Source: Coemansia sp. RSA 487 (Eukaryota > Kickxellomycota > Kickxellomycetes > Kickxellales > Kickxellaceae). From it: a DNA stretch of 64,000 nt. Of this stretch, positions 41,001 through 50,693 are shown one piece after another (the first letter of the stretch is position 1; each line of letters opens with the position of its first letter). Position numbers and translations under genes: made by a program. The notes below the pieces were generated by a model. The model was not told the DNA's origin. It made no database searches and saw only the letters and a list, made by a program, of their open reading frames with translations. The DNA lies in contig JANBRJ010000080.1 of NCBI GenBank assembly GCA_027577595.1, positions 1 to 64,000 on the forward strand. The letters run 5' to 3'.

Positions 41001-41370
41001 GAATAGCGGTACTACCAGAGATACCTGAAGTGCTATTGTCAGAGCTACCAAGGCTGTGAAAAGGCTCAGATTTAGTATTCTCATAAAGCGAATCCAGCTT
41101 GGATATTGCCAGGTGCGCGGTTCTGCGAACCCACGGTCTATCTGCCGTATCGCCGGTCTCACCGTCAGACTCTGAGCTATTACTATTGGAATCGCTATCG
41201 TCGCTAGATTTTTCTTTTGTATGTGCAGCAGTAAAGAGAACAGGCGACTTTCCCGATCCTGCGCTTAGTGCAGAAACAGCGACTGCCGCCCTGCGAGCAG
41301 CAAGTGCCTTGCGTCCATATGTCGCGGCGGCTGCTGGTCTACGACGAATGTTGGCAAATGGGTCGGCCAT
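38017..41370 (-). CDS. WPL1: Cohesin release factor Wapl/Wpl1
   Basis: Wapl opens the cohesin ring at the Smc3-Scc1 interface together with Pds5, limiting loop size and arm cohesion. The 1117-aa product has a disordered basic, Ser-rich N-terminal 370 residues (repeated KR-rich patches such as RRPVKSKRSRGS). A WAPL domain follows from about residue 445 to the end: VGPFKQQLGDIIHGLSTANR, LACEKLLSRLEDQDFCDDLL, SALVQTLGRIRDDPVILSAT, LALDLQLLVNLSYGSTAFCS, and the C-terminal helical repeats to LQSVIDLLGKM. The start is the first ATG. It is longer than yeast Wpl1 (647 aa) and close to animal WAPL (1190 aa). It lies between the F-box-like gene and homeodomain gene 3, all on the minus strand. Confidence 0.88.
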   Translation of the reverse strand: MADPFANIRRRPAAAATYGRKALAARRAAVAVSALSAGSGKSPVLFTAAHTKEKSSDDSDSNSNSSESDGETGDTADRPWVRRTAHLAISKLDSLYENTKSEPFHSLGSSDNSTSGISGSTAIPSSSREVLEATKDKWDLDEIPSNPFMAAATVSKKTSNAGGISKPPAKPPPKRALVGGSKAIKKVKSAQPASRMNGSKADSISKPVIAKAGRGGKRTAVTTKASVSRARLKNARTSPANSQPASSDHEAATSVFEMSDLLSSSPIFARTKGPRRPVKSKRSRGSIREGNDSLLSSSPPSTPGRLLDSGKCSQLLSGHAGSEYSDSDSIREHAAHLTEATVADVSATPIAQIGNRQVLNSIQGPSTATSKRLQMRAYTHNVVYTYGRSRDDEDYDLVGDGGGALGIEISPTLRVQAVFETTGRPALENFPYDSNMRAPGRLLDLIDPVDPKLSSGNASHNESEREVSVGPFKQQLGDIIHGLSTANRTEDSTSLACEKLLSRLEDQDFCDDLLASKSKLSALVQTLGRIRDDPVILSATTALIAIAFLTPTAMQMLVFEKQILETVAGILKTVSTNTAADILALRRKHDFDSPAQFGCAEQICRLAHGHNLLNDGKMPLSMYSLALCALFGFSRNNDVALVAIAPLLRNEMHESGCLGLVAERVLAMDLPAFVEQQRKSLFTVPNSKAQGLFPKKSGFCSQPLTPNDNNEGDDVWMDFDLPEETKKAPVFYAGKKSKPSVAKEKLAATSYPTRHNKRNAKAFDRLLSQEPSAITPSFAFIGVELEILRFCIAANIENQEELLSIESCVPTLLHLLTVCQQTCARTTNLSLNQVLETLALDLQLLVNLSYGSTAFCSRFFASEGLAIVAKSIALMSRGLDSIPDKHSLAEHNSKVFAPRRKAQLAEDENSLKYDVLLISCALLINVVESDPSSTVYFGHVLQSPRCQLEGKCFPVCACTDKMPLVALITGAFLGRCLEEESNMDASVTAGYLAVLLGFLMRDSGPIRQAILNQLPGKSTSTLLEHIRKFVQISSTVNQNVASGLLNTLGVASVDTLPNCHLQQQNSGHHQCLPSPLGQHQPLCENSTDVKFGSRLDVYGKKLLPASLQSVIDLLGKM

Positions 41371-41739
41371 ATGTGTGCATTTAGAGACAAGAAAATTGAT
41401 AATAAAGGAACTATAAAGGAAAATAATAGGTAATGAAAGAGAGAAAAAACACGCTAAGCCAGAATCTAAACCTTTTTACGCGTCTTTTCACTTTCATGCT
41501 TTTGTGAGCATCAGCATCGTCATGCCTCCCTCTTTTTTCGATCAACACACAGTTTGGCCGTATTTTCTGCTGTGATCGGGCATTATACACGTGATGTGGC
41601 AAATGAAATGATATTGGGATGATGGTGGAATGTGGATGATGAAAAAACTTTACAGAAAGAAATAAGTGGTGAAGCAGGAGTATGCAAAACAGAGATGGAC
41701 GCGAGAAACAGACAGAGTAGCAAAAAAAAACCAAGTGTA
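41371..41739. other. Intergenic, WAPL upstream / homeodomain gene 3 downstream
   Basis: 369 bp. On the minus strand there is a pyrimidine-rich stretch followed by a basic reading frame (RGRHDDADAHKSMKVKRRVK). Because a donor-like AGGTGTGT occurs just before the stop of homeodomain gene 3, this could be a 3' exon of that gene, but splice phase and homology do not settle it. Confidence 0.35.
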
Positions 41740-43119
41740 TCAGTTTGATGGGCGGCGCGGTTTTCTCATCACACACCTAACATCCATGGGAATGCACCCA
41801 GAGATCTCGATCTTGAGGCGAAGGCAAGACTCGTAGAACTTTGCGTTTGGAGTAAAAAAGAACTCGCCGTTGGGACTCCGGTGCTTGACAAACTGGCGGC
41901 ACCGGATGTTAGCAAACCAGTACTTGAATTGCTTCTCGGACATCGGCTCGACAGCCAGGCAGCCAAGGCGCTCCTCGTCGCTCGGAAACGGGAAGCGCGT
42001 GTTTTCGAGCAGCCATCTGTAGAAGACAAGCTTTTGCCGTTTGGATATCGAGTTGCGCGGCTGGTTCTTCCAGGACGAAGAGCCACTGCGTGCCCTCGGT
42101 GATTTCCTGTCACTGCTTGAAGACACATACCCATGGCCGCTATTGCCAAGCGTTGCTGGGTGAGGCTCAGGGATAAAGGCAGCGGCGGTGCTGGTGTTCT
42201 GCTGGCTTGAATGGGCGCTGGAGCTGGAGATATTGTTGGGTGCGTCGAAATCAAGGGGCTTGTGAGCGGTGCCGTGTTGGACATGGTGGCTTCCGGCTGC
42301 TGTGACCGTGGCGGTGCTGCGGCTGTTCAGCTCCCCCGTCCAGATCTGTGTGTGGAGAGTTGGAGCACCGCTGGAAGCAGCAGAAGCATTGTTGCCCAGG
42401 CTGAAAAGCGGGGGATATTGGATGGTGGCAGGCGGCTGTGCCAATGTCTGGTGATTGTTGCTGCCTGCAGAGCCATTGTCTGTGAGTCGGAGGAAATCAA
42501 CGCAATCAGCAGATATTGAGGGACTGCTGTGCAGCAGGGCTTGCGTCTGTCCCTGGGATGCACCACTGTCGATCGCTACATCAATTCCGCCTATTCTTGT
42601 GCCATTGCCTGGATACAGCACCACACCCTGGTGCGCAAGGGTTTGTTGGTCTACTGGCACAGCCATGGGCGACATACCCCAGGCGGCAAATGGCGCTGGA
42701 GGCGTGGCCTGGGCACCTAGAAGGACGTCAGGTTCTAGTGGCGAGCTGAACGGCATGTTCAGCACCGAAAGCGATGACATGATGTCTTCGGGGCACGAGG
42801 CCGCTGCCTGGCTGTAGAACGCCTCAGTACAGAAGGGAAGGTTGCTTGCGTTGCCATTGCTTGTATCTACGGCGTGGTGTTGGGTGTCGCCCATCAGAAT
42901 TGGCGTGTTCTGCAGCTGCTCGACGGGTGTCAGCCGCGAAGCTGCTGGCAGCGAGAGCTGTTCAATGAACGAGGATAGGTCTTCGACTCCAGAAGGCTGA
43001 CATGGCGACGGGGCGCACTGATCACCGCTGCTCTCTGGAAACATACTGGCTTGCAAATGGAAACCAGCTGGAGAACCCGTGAATGCAGAGGATGCTGGTG
43101 AGTACATTCCAAACGACAT
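41740..43119 (-). CDS. TALE-type homeodomain transcription factor 3
   Basis: A 459-aa putative regulator. The N-terminal 340 residues are low-complexity (Ser/Ala/Pro/Asn/Gln-rich). The homeodomain near the C-terminus reads RNSISKRQKLVFYRWLLENT, then RFPFPSDEERLGCLAVEPMS, and WFANIRCRQF, with Asn51-equivalent at 404 and TALE spacing (33 residues between the two key Trp). The post-homeodomain module NGEFFFTPNAKFYESCLRLK matches the pattern DGxxxYTxNxxF...CxRxxI of homeodomain gene 1. The ATG at 43119 is the first true ATG; upstream in-frame codons only offer TTG. A donor-like AGGTGTGT at 41775-41778 near the stop leaves open an alternative last exon. Expression and targets are unknown. Confidence 0.87.
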   Translation of the reverse strand: MSFGMYSPASSAFTGSPAGFHLQASMFPESSGDQCAPSPCQPSGVEDLSSFIEQLSLPAASRLTPVEQLQNTPILMGDTQHHAVDTSNGNASNLPFCTEAFYSQAAASCPEDIMSSLSVLNMPFSSPLEPDVLLGAQATPPAPFAAWGMSPMAVPVDQQTLAHQGVVLYPGNGTRIGGIDVAIDSGASQGQTQALLHSSPSISADCVDFLRLTDNGSAGSNNHQTLAQPPATIQYPPLFSLGNNASAASSGAPTLHTQIWTGELNSRSTATVTAAGSHHVQHGTAHKPLDFDAPNNISSSSAHSSQQNTSTAAAFIPEPHPATLGNSGHGYVSSSSDRKSPRARSGSSSWKNQPRNSISKRQKLVFYRWLLENTRFPFPSDEERLGCLAVEPMSEKQFKYWFANIRCRQFVKHRSPNGEFFFTPNAKFYESCLRLKIEISGCIPMDVRCVMRKPRRPSN

Positions 43120-43162
43120 AAGCAGAATTAGAGAACTACTGGATGTGGCAAGGTTGGGGGAG

Positions 43163-43168
43163 TATATA
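43163..43168 (-). promoter_or_regulatory. TATA box of homeodomain gene 3
   Basis: TATATA, 45 bp before the ATG at 43119, at almost the same distance as in homeodomain gene 2. Confidence 0.4.
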
Positions 43169-43237
43169 CGAAGAGCCAAGGGAAAATAGTTAATAACTTA
43201 GGACCTTAGGGGGAGCGGGGTACCAAAAAAGGTCTTG

Positions 43238-43275
43238 TCGGACTTGAAGCGTCGGACTTGAAGCGTCGGACTTGA
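43238..43275. repeat. 14-bp tandem repeat upstream of homeodomain gene 3
   Basis: 2.7 copies of tcggacttgaagcg, about 120-155 bp before the ATG. Possibly a cluster of binding sites. Confidence 0.75.
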
Positions 43276-44824
43276 TAAGATTTTATTTTAGTGCAACAGT
43301 GGAAAGAATGCGCGATAAAGGAAGAAAAAAACAACCGTAAGGTCGGAGATGGGAGTGAGGAAAAGCCAAACTGGGATGAATAGGAATTCCGATGAGCTTT
43401 TAAGGATGGGTAGAGAAAATCTTTTGCGAAAGAAAATGCAAATGCAGATACGCCTGAACGGGTGCACAAACTGGGACAGGAGTGCAGAAGCGCTTCCTTT
43501 TAATGTGTGGCCCGAAACAAAAGCGAGTTGTCACGAAGGCAGCAAAAAAAAACAAGATGGCCGTGGAGAGAGGCAAGGAGTGTTGGCTGTGCATATTGTT
43601 GCTGGGACAAAAAACAACCAGCACTAAAATCTTCTCTTGCATGATCGTGAAGGATTCTATGTGGTATCGTTTCTTCGAAACATAGGCCAGGAAACCGGAT
43701 AAAATGCTATATTCAGCGTTGTCTTGTGAGCTAGCAAAGGACGCCTTGTTTATTTTTCTGGTGTACGTGAGCGCAAATAATGGAACGGGCACGGATGGCG
43801 CACAGTAGGCTCGATTATCGACAGGCTTGGCTCTGGTTATTCCTGGTGTAGCATCCGTCCGTGGCCTAGTTCATGGCTAGTTGATTTCCCTCCAGCGGTT
43901 GTCGAATTGTGGCGGCGTTCTTGGCAAGACAATTACTGGCCAAGACTTGAATGCAACCTATCCATCCGTGTGCCACAAGCCTTCTTTTTTTTTTTAGCTT
44001 TACTTGCCTTGCTGCACTGGTAGAAGGAGGGGGACGTGCTATGGCTTTGCCAAGACCGTCAATGCCTTGGTGAACTGCACTAATCAATCTGGCTATGTAT
44101 TTGGCATGCTCTCCTCCACTCTTTCGTGCTGTGTTGCAAGTTCCGTTTTAGCCCTCCCTGTACCTTGCATTGATTCTATAAAAAGAACTACATGCATAAA
44201 ATAAGCAAAAGCGCATTGCAGTCAGTTTCTGGAGGATGGGATGGATACACAAAAAACATTATTTGTAGGTGTACTTACAAATCAAAAAAGCACATTTTTG
44301 CATAGAGTTCCCAGATAATAAAATGCGTTCCAAAAATAGTTCCAAGACTAACAATACCCCAGCCCTGACCGATAAATTGTTTTAGGTCTTGGCGTTTTCG
44401 GCATGTCTGGCATTTCAAGACTTCCAAGACAAGTAGGCACGCAACAAAAGATGTTTCTGGCTGTCAGCAGATACCGCACGGGTATCTCTCAAAGTTCAGA
44501 GGCCTGCCGCCGCCAGACCTGTCCATTCCTTGTTGATCGTGGCCATTTCGACAAATCCACGCCGCGCATTGCAAATGATATGTCTTGGGAGGGAGAGATG
44601 TTGTCCCTAATCAATAGACAATGCCATGGATATGTAGATTCCTCCAGCTCATACTTGCAATTCTACTGCTTTAATATAATCCTGGCGCCAAGCGCAGTTC
44701 TATATTGTTCACCTGTGTAGAATATACTGACAGGGCACGCCGGCAGAAAAGGGGGACATTAGTGCCCAGACAGAAAACCAAAAACTCAGGCGGAAGAACA
44801 ATGGAGCGTCGATTTGCCGGCTTG

Positions 44825-44878
44825 GCTGTGACCTTTATCACCATTAGCTGTGGCCTTTATCACCTTTAGCTGTCACCT
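44825..44878. repeat. 22-bp tandem repeat with GATA cores
   Basis: About 2.5 copies of a 22-bp unit beginning gctgt. The two full copies each contain CTTTATCACC (TTATCA at 44835-44840 and 44857-44862), the reverse of TGATAA, a GATA-factor core. Confidence 0.7.
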
Positions 44879-45682
44879 GCAATTCCGGATGGTTGTGTTA
44901 AAATTCATCCGTACACAAATGCACGTACTACACGATCAGTCGATCACCTTGATTAATCAGCGATCCTTTTGTATGTGATTTATTTACAATAAACATAAAC
45001 AGACCAATTGGAATTCAGTGGTTGACGCAGAGATGCACAGACACAAAGAGGCTACAAAGACCGTGGGGAGCGGAGGGAGTACGCCGCTTCTGTTCGTTTC
45101 TGATTTGGCTCTTCACCCACAGCCATCACAGCGCTAAGCGCCGCAAGACAAAACAGAAAAAAAGAGCAAAGTGCATCTTTTTGCAGATGACTAGCAATAG
45201 TGGTATATTCCGCTCGTCGTATCTGCTCAATTTACCTTCTTGTTGCTATGATTCGCATTGCTTGTGTCTGGTTTGGTTTTCCAGAACATCAATCGCTCTT
45301 CTCTCTTTTTCTGTTTCATAGGCTGTTAGTCTGAAAAAAAAACAAGATTGCCACTGCTCCCTTGCCTCTGCTGTGTTCCTCTAGCCTCGTCTCGTTCCCA
45401 GTCTACATCTGCTGTTACTTCTCTCATCATCTATTTTAAAAGCTCCTGTGTTTGTAAGCGTCTTTGCTTCTTTCTTTTCTCTCTGGCCTTTTCCCACTGT
45501 TTGTATTTTTTCTACGAGCGCTTTCTTTACACTCTTTATTTACAATAACAGCGCATTGCACTCTATTTACATTTCGTACCAGCCATAGAAGCAACAGCAG
45601 GTCCTGGGACTCGTGGAAGCTAGCTGTAAACGAAAAAAGAATTAGCATTTATCTTTTAAAAAATTTGGCGCACACGCAAACA

Positions 45683-48600
45683 ATGATTGCACCCGAGGGA
45701 ATCCGCGACGGCCAGCATTTTGCAAAGGCACTGTACACGTTTGCCGGCGAGGGCGTCGAGGATCTGCCGTTCAAAAAGGGCGACATGATAGAAGTCCTCG
45801 ATTGCGCCGACGCCAACTGGTGGCGCGGAAAGAACCTAAGCACCGACGAGGACGGTCTGTTTCCAGCATGCTTGGTAAAGTTCACGTAAGTATTTGCACC
45901 ACACGTACACAAGAAACGATAGTTTGCTTTGTGTGCACGCGTACCTGCTCTTAGAGGGAGAAGGGAAGGGGGACTTTGTCAAGATCCCCTTTTGTGTGGG
46001 CCAAAGTTTTCCATTGCCCATCTACTGCGCTTATTGAGCCTGAGTGTGTATATGTTACTTTCCTTTAAAGGCCAAACCAGGGACCCATCCCCCTTCCTCT
46101 CCAGTCTGGATGCGAAAAATACACATTTTTATTTGTCACTATGGACACACACTCACGTACTTTTAGAGTTGTTACTGCGTTTGCATTTTCTAAGACAACT
46201 TTGGCTGGACTTCCCTCTTGTCGCTACTGCAGTCTAGTCCAGACCGCTACTGTTATTTGGATTCTCGTACGCCTTTCTAGTCCATTACCCTTGCTACTAA
46301 CACCTTATTCAATTGCATTTGTTGCTTGATCTCCCTTGCTTTTTTCTCTCGATCTTTGCAAGAATGCGTACTGCAACTTTGAACTCTACTTCACATCGAT
46401 GTAGAAACGCACCCGCCCACCAAGACGCCATGAAAACAACAGAGCGTCTGGCACGGCTGAGCGATGTACTGACCCCCAGCTACATGAAACAACAGAGCAA
46501 ATCTACCGATGCTAACGGCTCACAACAGGATGGAGATCCAAACGACGCGAATTCCATAGAATCGCTTCTTTTGAACCTGGCCGACAACGAAATGCAAGTG
46601 CAGCAGCAAAAGGTTCAGGCACATATGCCCAGGAAACCGACGCGAATGAAACTATTGTACGAGGACCATTCCAATGCTGGATCGGCCGGGCGCTCCAGCT
46701 CCATGAGCACGAGCAAGGATGTATCTCCGAAACAGAAACAGCAGTCTGCAAATCCGCAAGCACCACAGCTCCCTACGCCGAATTTCCAGAAGAAGAAGTC
46801 CCAACCACAGGTGGACTTGTCACTGAGCCAGGCCGGGATCTGGGGAGCACCCTTCTCAACACAGTCGAGCAATGGCTCTAACAGTATTTCTCAGCTATTT
46901 ACAAACTCCAGCTTTACGTCGTCGATGGAGAGTATGCGGGATGCTACTCAACGCACAGAGGATGCAACGCGCAACAGGAACAGCGGAAGCATGTTGTTTG
47001 GTCCGCGCGTGATGCCTGACGGGTCACGGTCTTCGAGCCGCACGCAGCAGAACTCGTCGGTCCACTCTGAGCAGAACACGATGCGCTCGCATGATGTTCT
47101 GAGCCACCTAGATAGCAACCCGTCCCTCGCCTCTCTGTATTCTATGAGCGACGCAAGCGATACAGTTGCCCGCGAATCGCATGCTGCGCATCAGCAAGCT
47201 ATATCCGAGGCACGCCAGCTGATGGACGGAATTCCTTCGCCGACAGAGTTTGGATCTGGAGGCAGTCACCCGCACGAAGCTGAGTATTTGTTTAGCGATA
47301 ACGACAATGAGCATGAAATCGACAACGACAGTGACGCAGAGGCCGCGATTGATAGTAGCAAGTTCAACACGATGATGTCGCCGTCGTCAGAAAACTCTGC
47401 ACGCTTTGTCTCCTACAGCTCCACCGTTTCGAGCCTAGCATCTGATGTCTCCGAGTCTCAGAAATCCAAAAGGCTTCCTGCAATTCCGTCATCCACTAAT
47501 CTGTCCCTGGTTAGCGACACCTCGAGCGTTGGACTTGCCGGCCAGAGTAGCACTGGCGATTTAGCGCATTTGCATCGCAGCTGGTACAGCAGCACCGAGA
47601 GCCTGAATCTCCTTGGTGGTGGGGCATCGCTAAAGAGCCCTGGCGTTGATGCCTACAATGCTGATGATCTAGACAGCCAACAGGACACGCACGCGCCTAG
47701 AATGACAAAACACAAGTCGCGTCTCAGACCAGCAGAGGGGACTCTGCGACACGCAAACGCTGACACAATATCCGCTGCGCTTTCAACTGCACAGAATGGC
47801 AAGCAGGATGCACCGAACAACATTGTGTCTAACTTCCAGCACATGATGAACATATCCGCCAGCACGCAGAGCGGACACATTGCTGCTACGGCTGCTGATG
47901 TGCGTCCAGTGTCGAGCATAGCCGGTCCTTATCCAAGCTATGTGGGGGTCCAAGATGGACCATATCAGCATATCAGCAACGGCGGTATAGTACCACCAGT
48001 GCAAGCCACTCAGGTCAGCACAGCTTACCAGCCTTCGGATCCCTATAGCATGGCTGCGTCTGGAGCACCCAGTGGTGTTCCAACGAATGGTGCAATGCAA
48101 CAGAGTTATGCTCATGCTGGCTATACCGGCGTCGACGCCAACGGAAGACCAATGTCAGCATATCAACAGCCATATATAGCGCAGCGGCCTATGTCCACGG
48201 CCAACGGCGGTATGGTATACAACGCTCCCCCAGCTGGAATGAGCGTTTCAAGCCCTGGACAGTTACAGGAGGGATATGCACACCTTGGCGTACCGCTCAG
48301 CGTGGGACCAATGTACTCACAGCAACAGCAGCCGCAAGTCATTGGTGCGGTGGTGGCAGCAGGCCAAGCTGGAAGCCATAATTCCCTAGGCCCGTATCCA
48401 ACCGGAATATCTGTACAGTCGGTTGCAACAAGCATTGCCGCGGGCTATGCATCAGCTGGGCCTGTTCCGTCGCCATCTATGCCCATTGCTGCTGGTGGGC
48501 GCCCGCGTAGCTACACTGCTGGTACCGACCATGTGATGAGCGGATCGCGTGCATATTCCCCTGTTATAACTGCACAGCAACAGCAGCCACCACAGCAGCA

Positions 48601-50584
48601 ACAGCAGCAACAACAGCAACAACAGTATCACCAGCAGCCACTTGGAATACCTCAAAACACATCGCAGCTACGTTCATCGTCGTCGGCGAATGGTATTTCA
48701 AAGCTTGGCACCGAATCGGATATCAAGAACAAACTAGCGCAGAACTACGATAAGCAGCAGGGAGGGGCTCGCCCTGCGTCGTATGGAGGTACAGGCAGCG
48801 TTATGGATTCAAGCATAGGTACGATGAACAAGGCGCAAAGACCCGGGACGCCAGACAGCGCGCAGTCCTCGATGCGTGGATCGACGATCAACCGCGGTGC
48901 CGTAACGCCGACTGGGTTTGGCACAGTGTCCACGACACCAACGCTGTCCTTTATGCAGCGCGAGGGGCGGATGTCGCCGTTTCCGTCTAACGTTGGTGCC
49001 TCCCAGTCGCCGTCACTGTCGGGTGCAACAATATCCGATGTACCCAAGGCGCCGTATGTCGATGAGCTCGACCCACAGCTAATGCTTCCGCTTCCGGAGA
49101 ACATCACACCCATCAACTACGTCAAAATGACGCGACCCGTGTTCAAATTCGGCGGACATATTTCGCACCCCGAGACCATCAACTGGTCCAAGGTCGACCG
49201 GCAGATGACGATGCTCAAGTCGGTGTCGGCAAAGCTCACAGTCGACGTGCTAGCTACCATGCATGTGGGGCGGCCATTCAATAAGCCCATCGAACGGATC
49301 CGCGCGGCGTTTGTGTGGATCGCATCGAACATCCAGTACGATGCCAGCACAGCCGAGAACAACGACGAGTTCGAGCGGCAGGAGGCGCCCAGTGCGGTCC
49401 TGCAGCGGCGGCGGTCGCGCGGCCCGGGGTTTGCGTACCTGTTCGATGCGATGATGGGCGCACTGGCCATCGAGTCGCACACGATCCGCGGGTACTTGCG
49501 GCAGCCGCTCGATACGTGCCATGGCCCTGTATTGCCTGCAGCCAACCACGTGTGGAACGTCGTTTGCCTTGATGGCGAGTACCGGCTGATTGACACTGCG
49601 TGCGCAGCGAAATCGCATCCTCTTAACGCCGAATATACAGTGGATTCGTGGTTCTTCTTGGTGTCGCCGAAGGAGGCCATCTTCACGCACTTCCCTCTAT
49701 CGCCCGAAGAGCAGTTCGTCGACCCGATTGTCACGCTCCCGATCTTCTGGATGCTTCCGTACGTGCGGCCCATGTACTTCCAATCCAAGGTCAAGCTCCT
49801 CAATTTGCCGCTGATGCCCCGGATCGAGCTGAAGGACGACCAAGCGATCCCACTTGTCTTGTGCCTGCGCGACTCGACGCTCTCGGTGTTTGCCGAAATC
49901 GAGCTGCACGATCCGAATGGCAGCGGACGTATCGTTGCGCGCCAGCCACTGCTTGCACAGTGCATGGACTACAAGGGCAAGCGTATGGTCAAGGTCCTCG
50001 TTGGAGTGCGCGCAACGGATACGCGCGGACTTCTGAAGATCTACTGTGGCACGCGGGTCCCCTTGCAGCCAAAGAAGCCAGGCGACCCTGCATCGCAACA
50101 GAGTGCGGCTGGGAAGGCGCAGAAGGTGTTTGGGTTTCTGCACGGCAAAGACCGACGGACGACGGCGCATGATTACTCGCGTGTGCAGGACGTCGACGAG
50201 GAAGGCAACATCCGGACGGTGGCCACGGCAAAGACGTTTCCGCTGGCATGCGCACTTCATGTGGTGCACCGGGGCCGCAACAATGCGGCGACGTTTGTGC
50301 AGCCCAATGCCGCTGCGCCTAACGAGTTCTACATCAAGGAGCCGACCAGCGCGCAGCTGCACTTGGGCGAGTCCATCGGCTTCCATCTTTTGCCTGTCGG
50401 CGACGAACGGTTATTCCATTTGCAGCTGCGCAGCCCGAGCGGCCAGCAGCATAAGTTCGTGTACCAGCCAAGCGACCAGGGTTACATTCTGCGCCATACT
50501 GTCAAGGAACGTGGCGCGTGGATTATCGTGTACCACTCGGACGCCGAGGGTTGGCTCCCCATCGCGTCGTACCAGTGCGTCTGA
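45683..50584 (+). CDS. CYK3: Cytokinesis protein Cyk3 (SH3 + inactive transglutaminase-like), 2 exons
   Basis: Acts at the contractile ring to promote primary septum formation. Exon 1 (45683-45885) encodes a complete SH3 domain: AKALYTFAGEGVEDLPFKKG, ANWWRGKNLSTDEDGLFPAC. The intron (GTAAGT) most likely ends at TTTGCAAG, so exon 2 starts at 46363 and the protein is 1474 aa; an equally in-phase acceptor at 46404 would drop 14 residues. A very long disordered Ser/Gln-rich linker (to about residue 1000, with a poly-Gln tract) precedes the transglutaminase-like domain (about 1030-1150): PIERIRAAFVWIASNIQYDA, then GPGFAYLFDAMMGALA, NHVWNVVCLDGEYRLIDTAC. The His and Asp of the triad are present, but the catalytic Cys position is not Cys, as known for Cyk3. 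Yeast Cyk3 is 885 aa, so the extra length is linker. Confidence 0.93.
45886..46362 (+). other. 477-bp intron in CYK3
   Basis: GTAAGT donor right after the SH3-coding exon and a strong pyrimidine tract before CAAG. It cleanly separates the SH3 module from the rest. Confidence 0.75.
48574..48636 (+). repeat. Poly-Gln coding repeat in CYK3
   Basis: A CAG/CAA run encodes more than ten consecutive Gln within the disordered linker. Confidence 0.85.
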
Positions 50585-50693
50585 TTGCTGACTTTATTAC
50601 ACGCCAAATTTATATATAACTGTAGAAATTACCTTAAGCATAATGTGCATTTTTAATTAAAAAAAACCAAACCATATTTACTAGTAGAATTGT

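Larger units (their letters stand above)
43120..45682. other. Long divergent regulatory region, homeodomain gene 3 / CYK3
   Basis: 2.6 kb without a credible gene. It contains a minus-strand TATATA 45 bp before homeodomain gene 3, a 14-bp tandem repeat (43238-43275), a 22-bp tandem repeat with GATA cores (44825-44878), and a pyrimidine-rich CYK3 leader from about 45290 to 45560. An acceptor-like TTTCATAG at 45313-45320 may belong to a 5'-UTR intron. Confidence 0.55.

Noticed and set aside
49590-50591. Long plus- and minus-strand ORFs inside the 3' half of CYK3
   Set aside because: They are shadows of the GC-rich CYK3 reading frame with Arg/Pro/Ala-rich translations and no domain.
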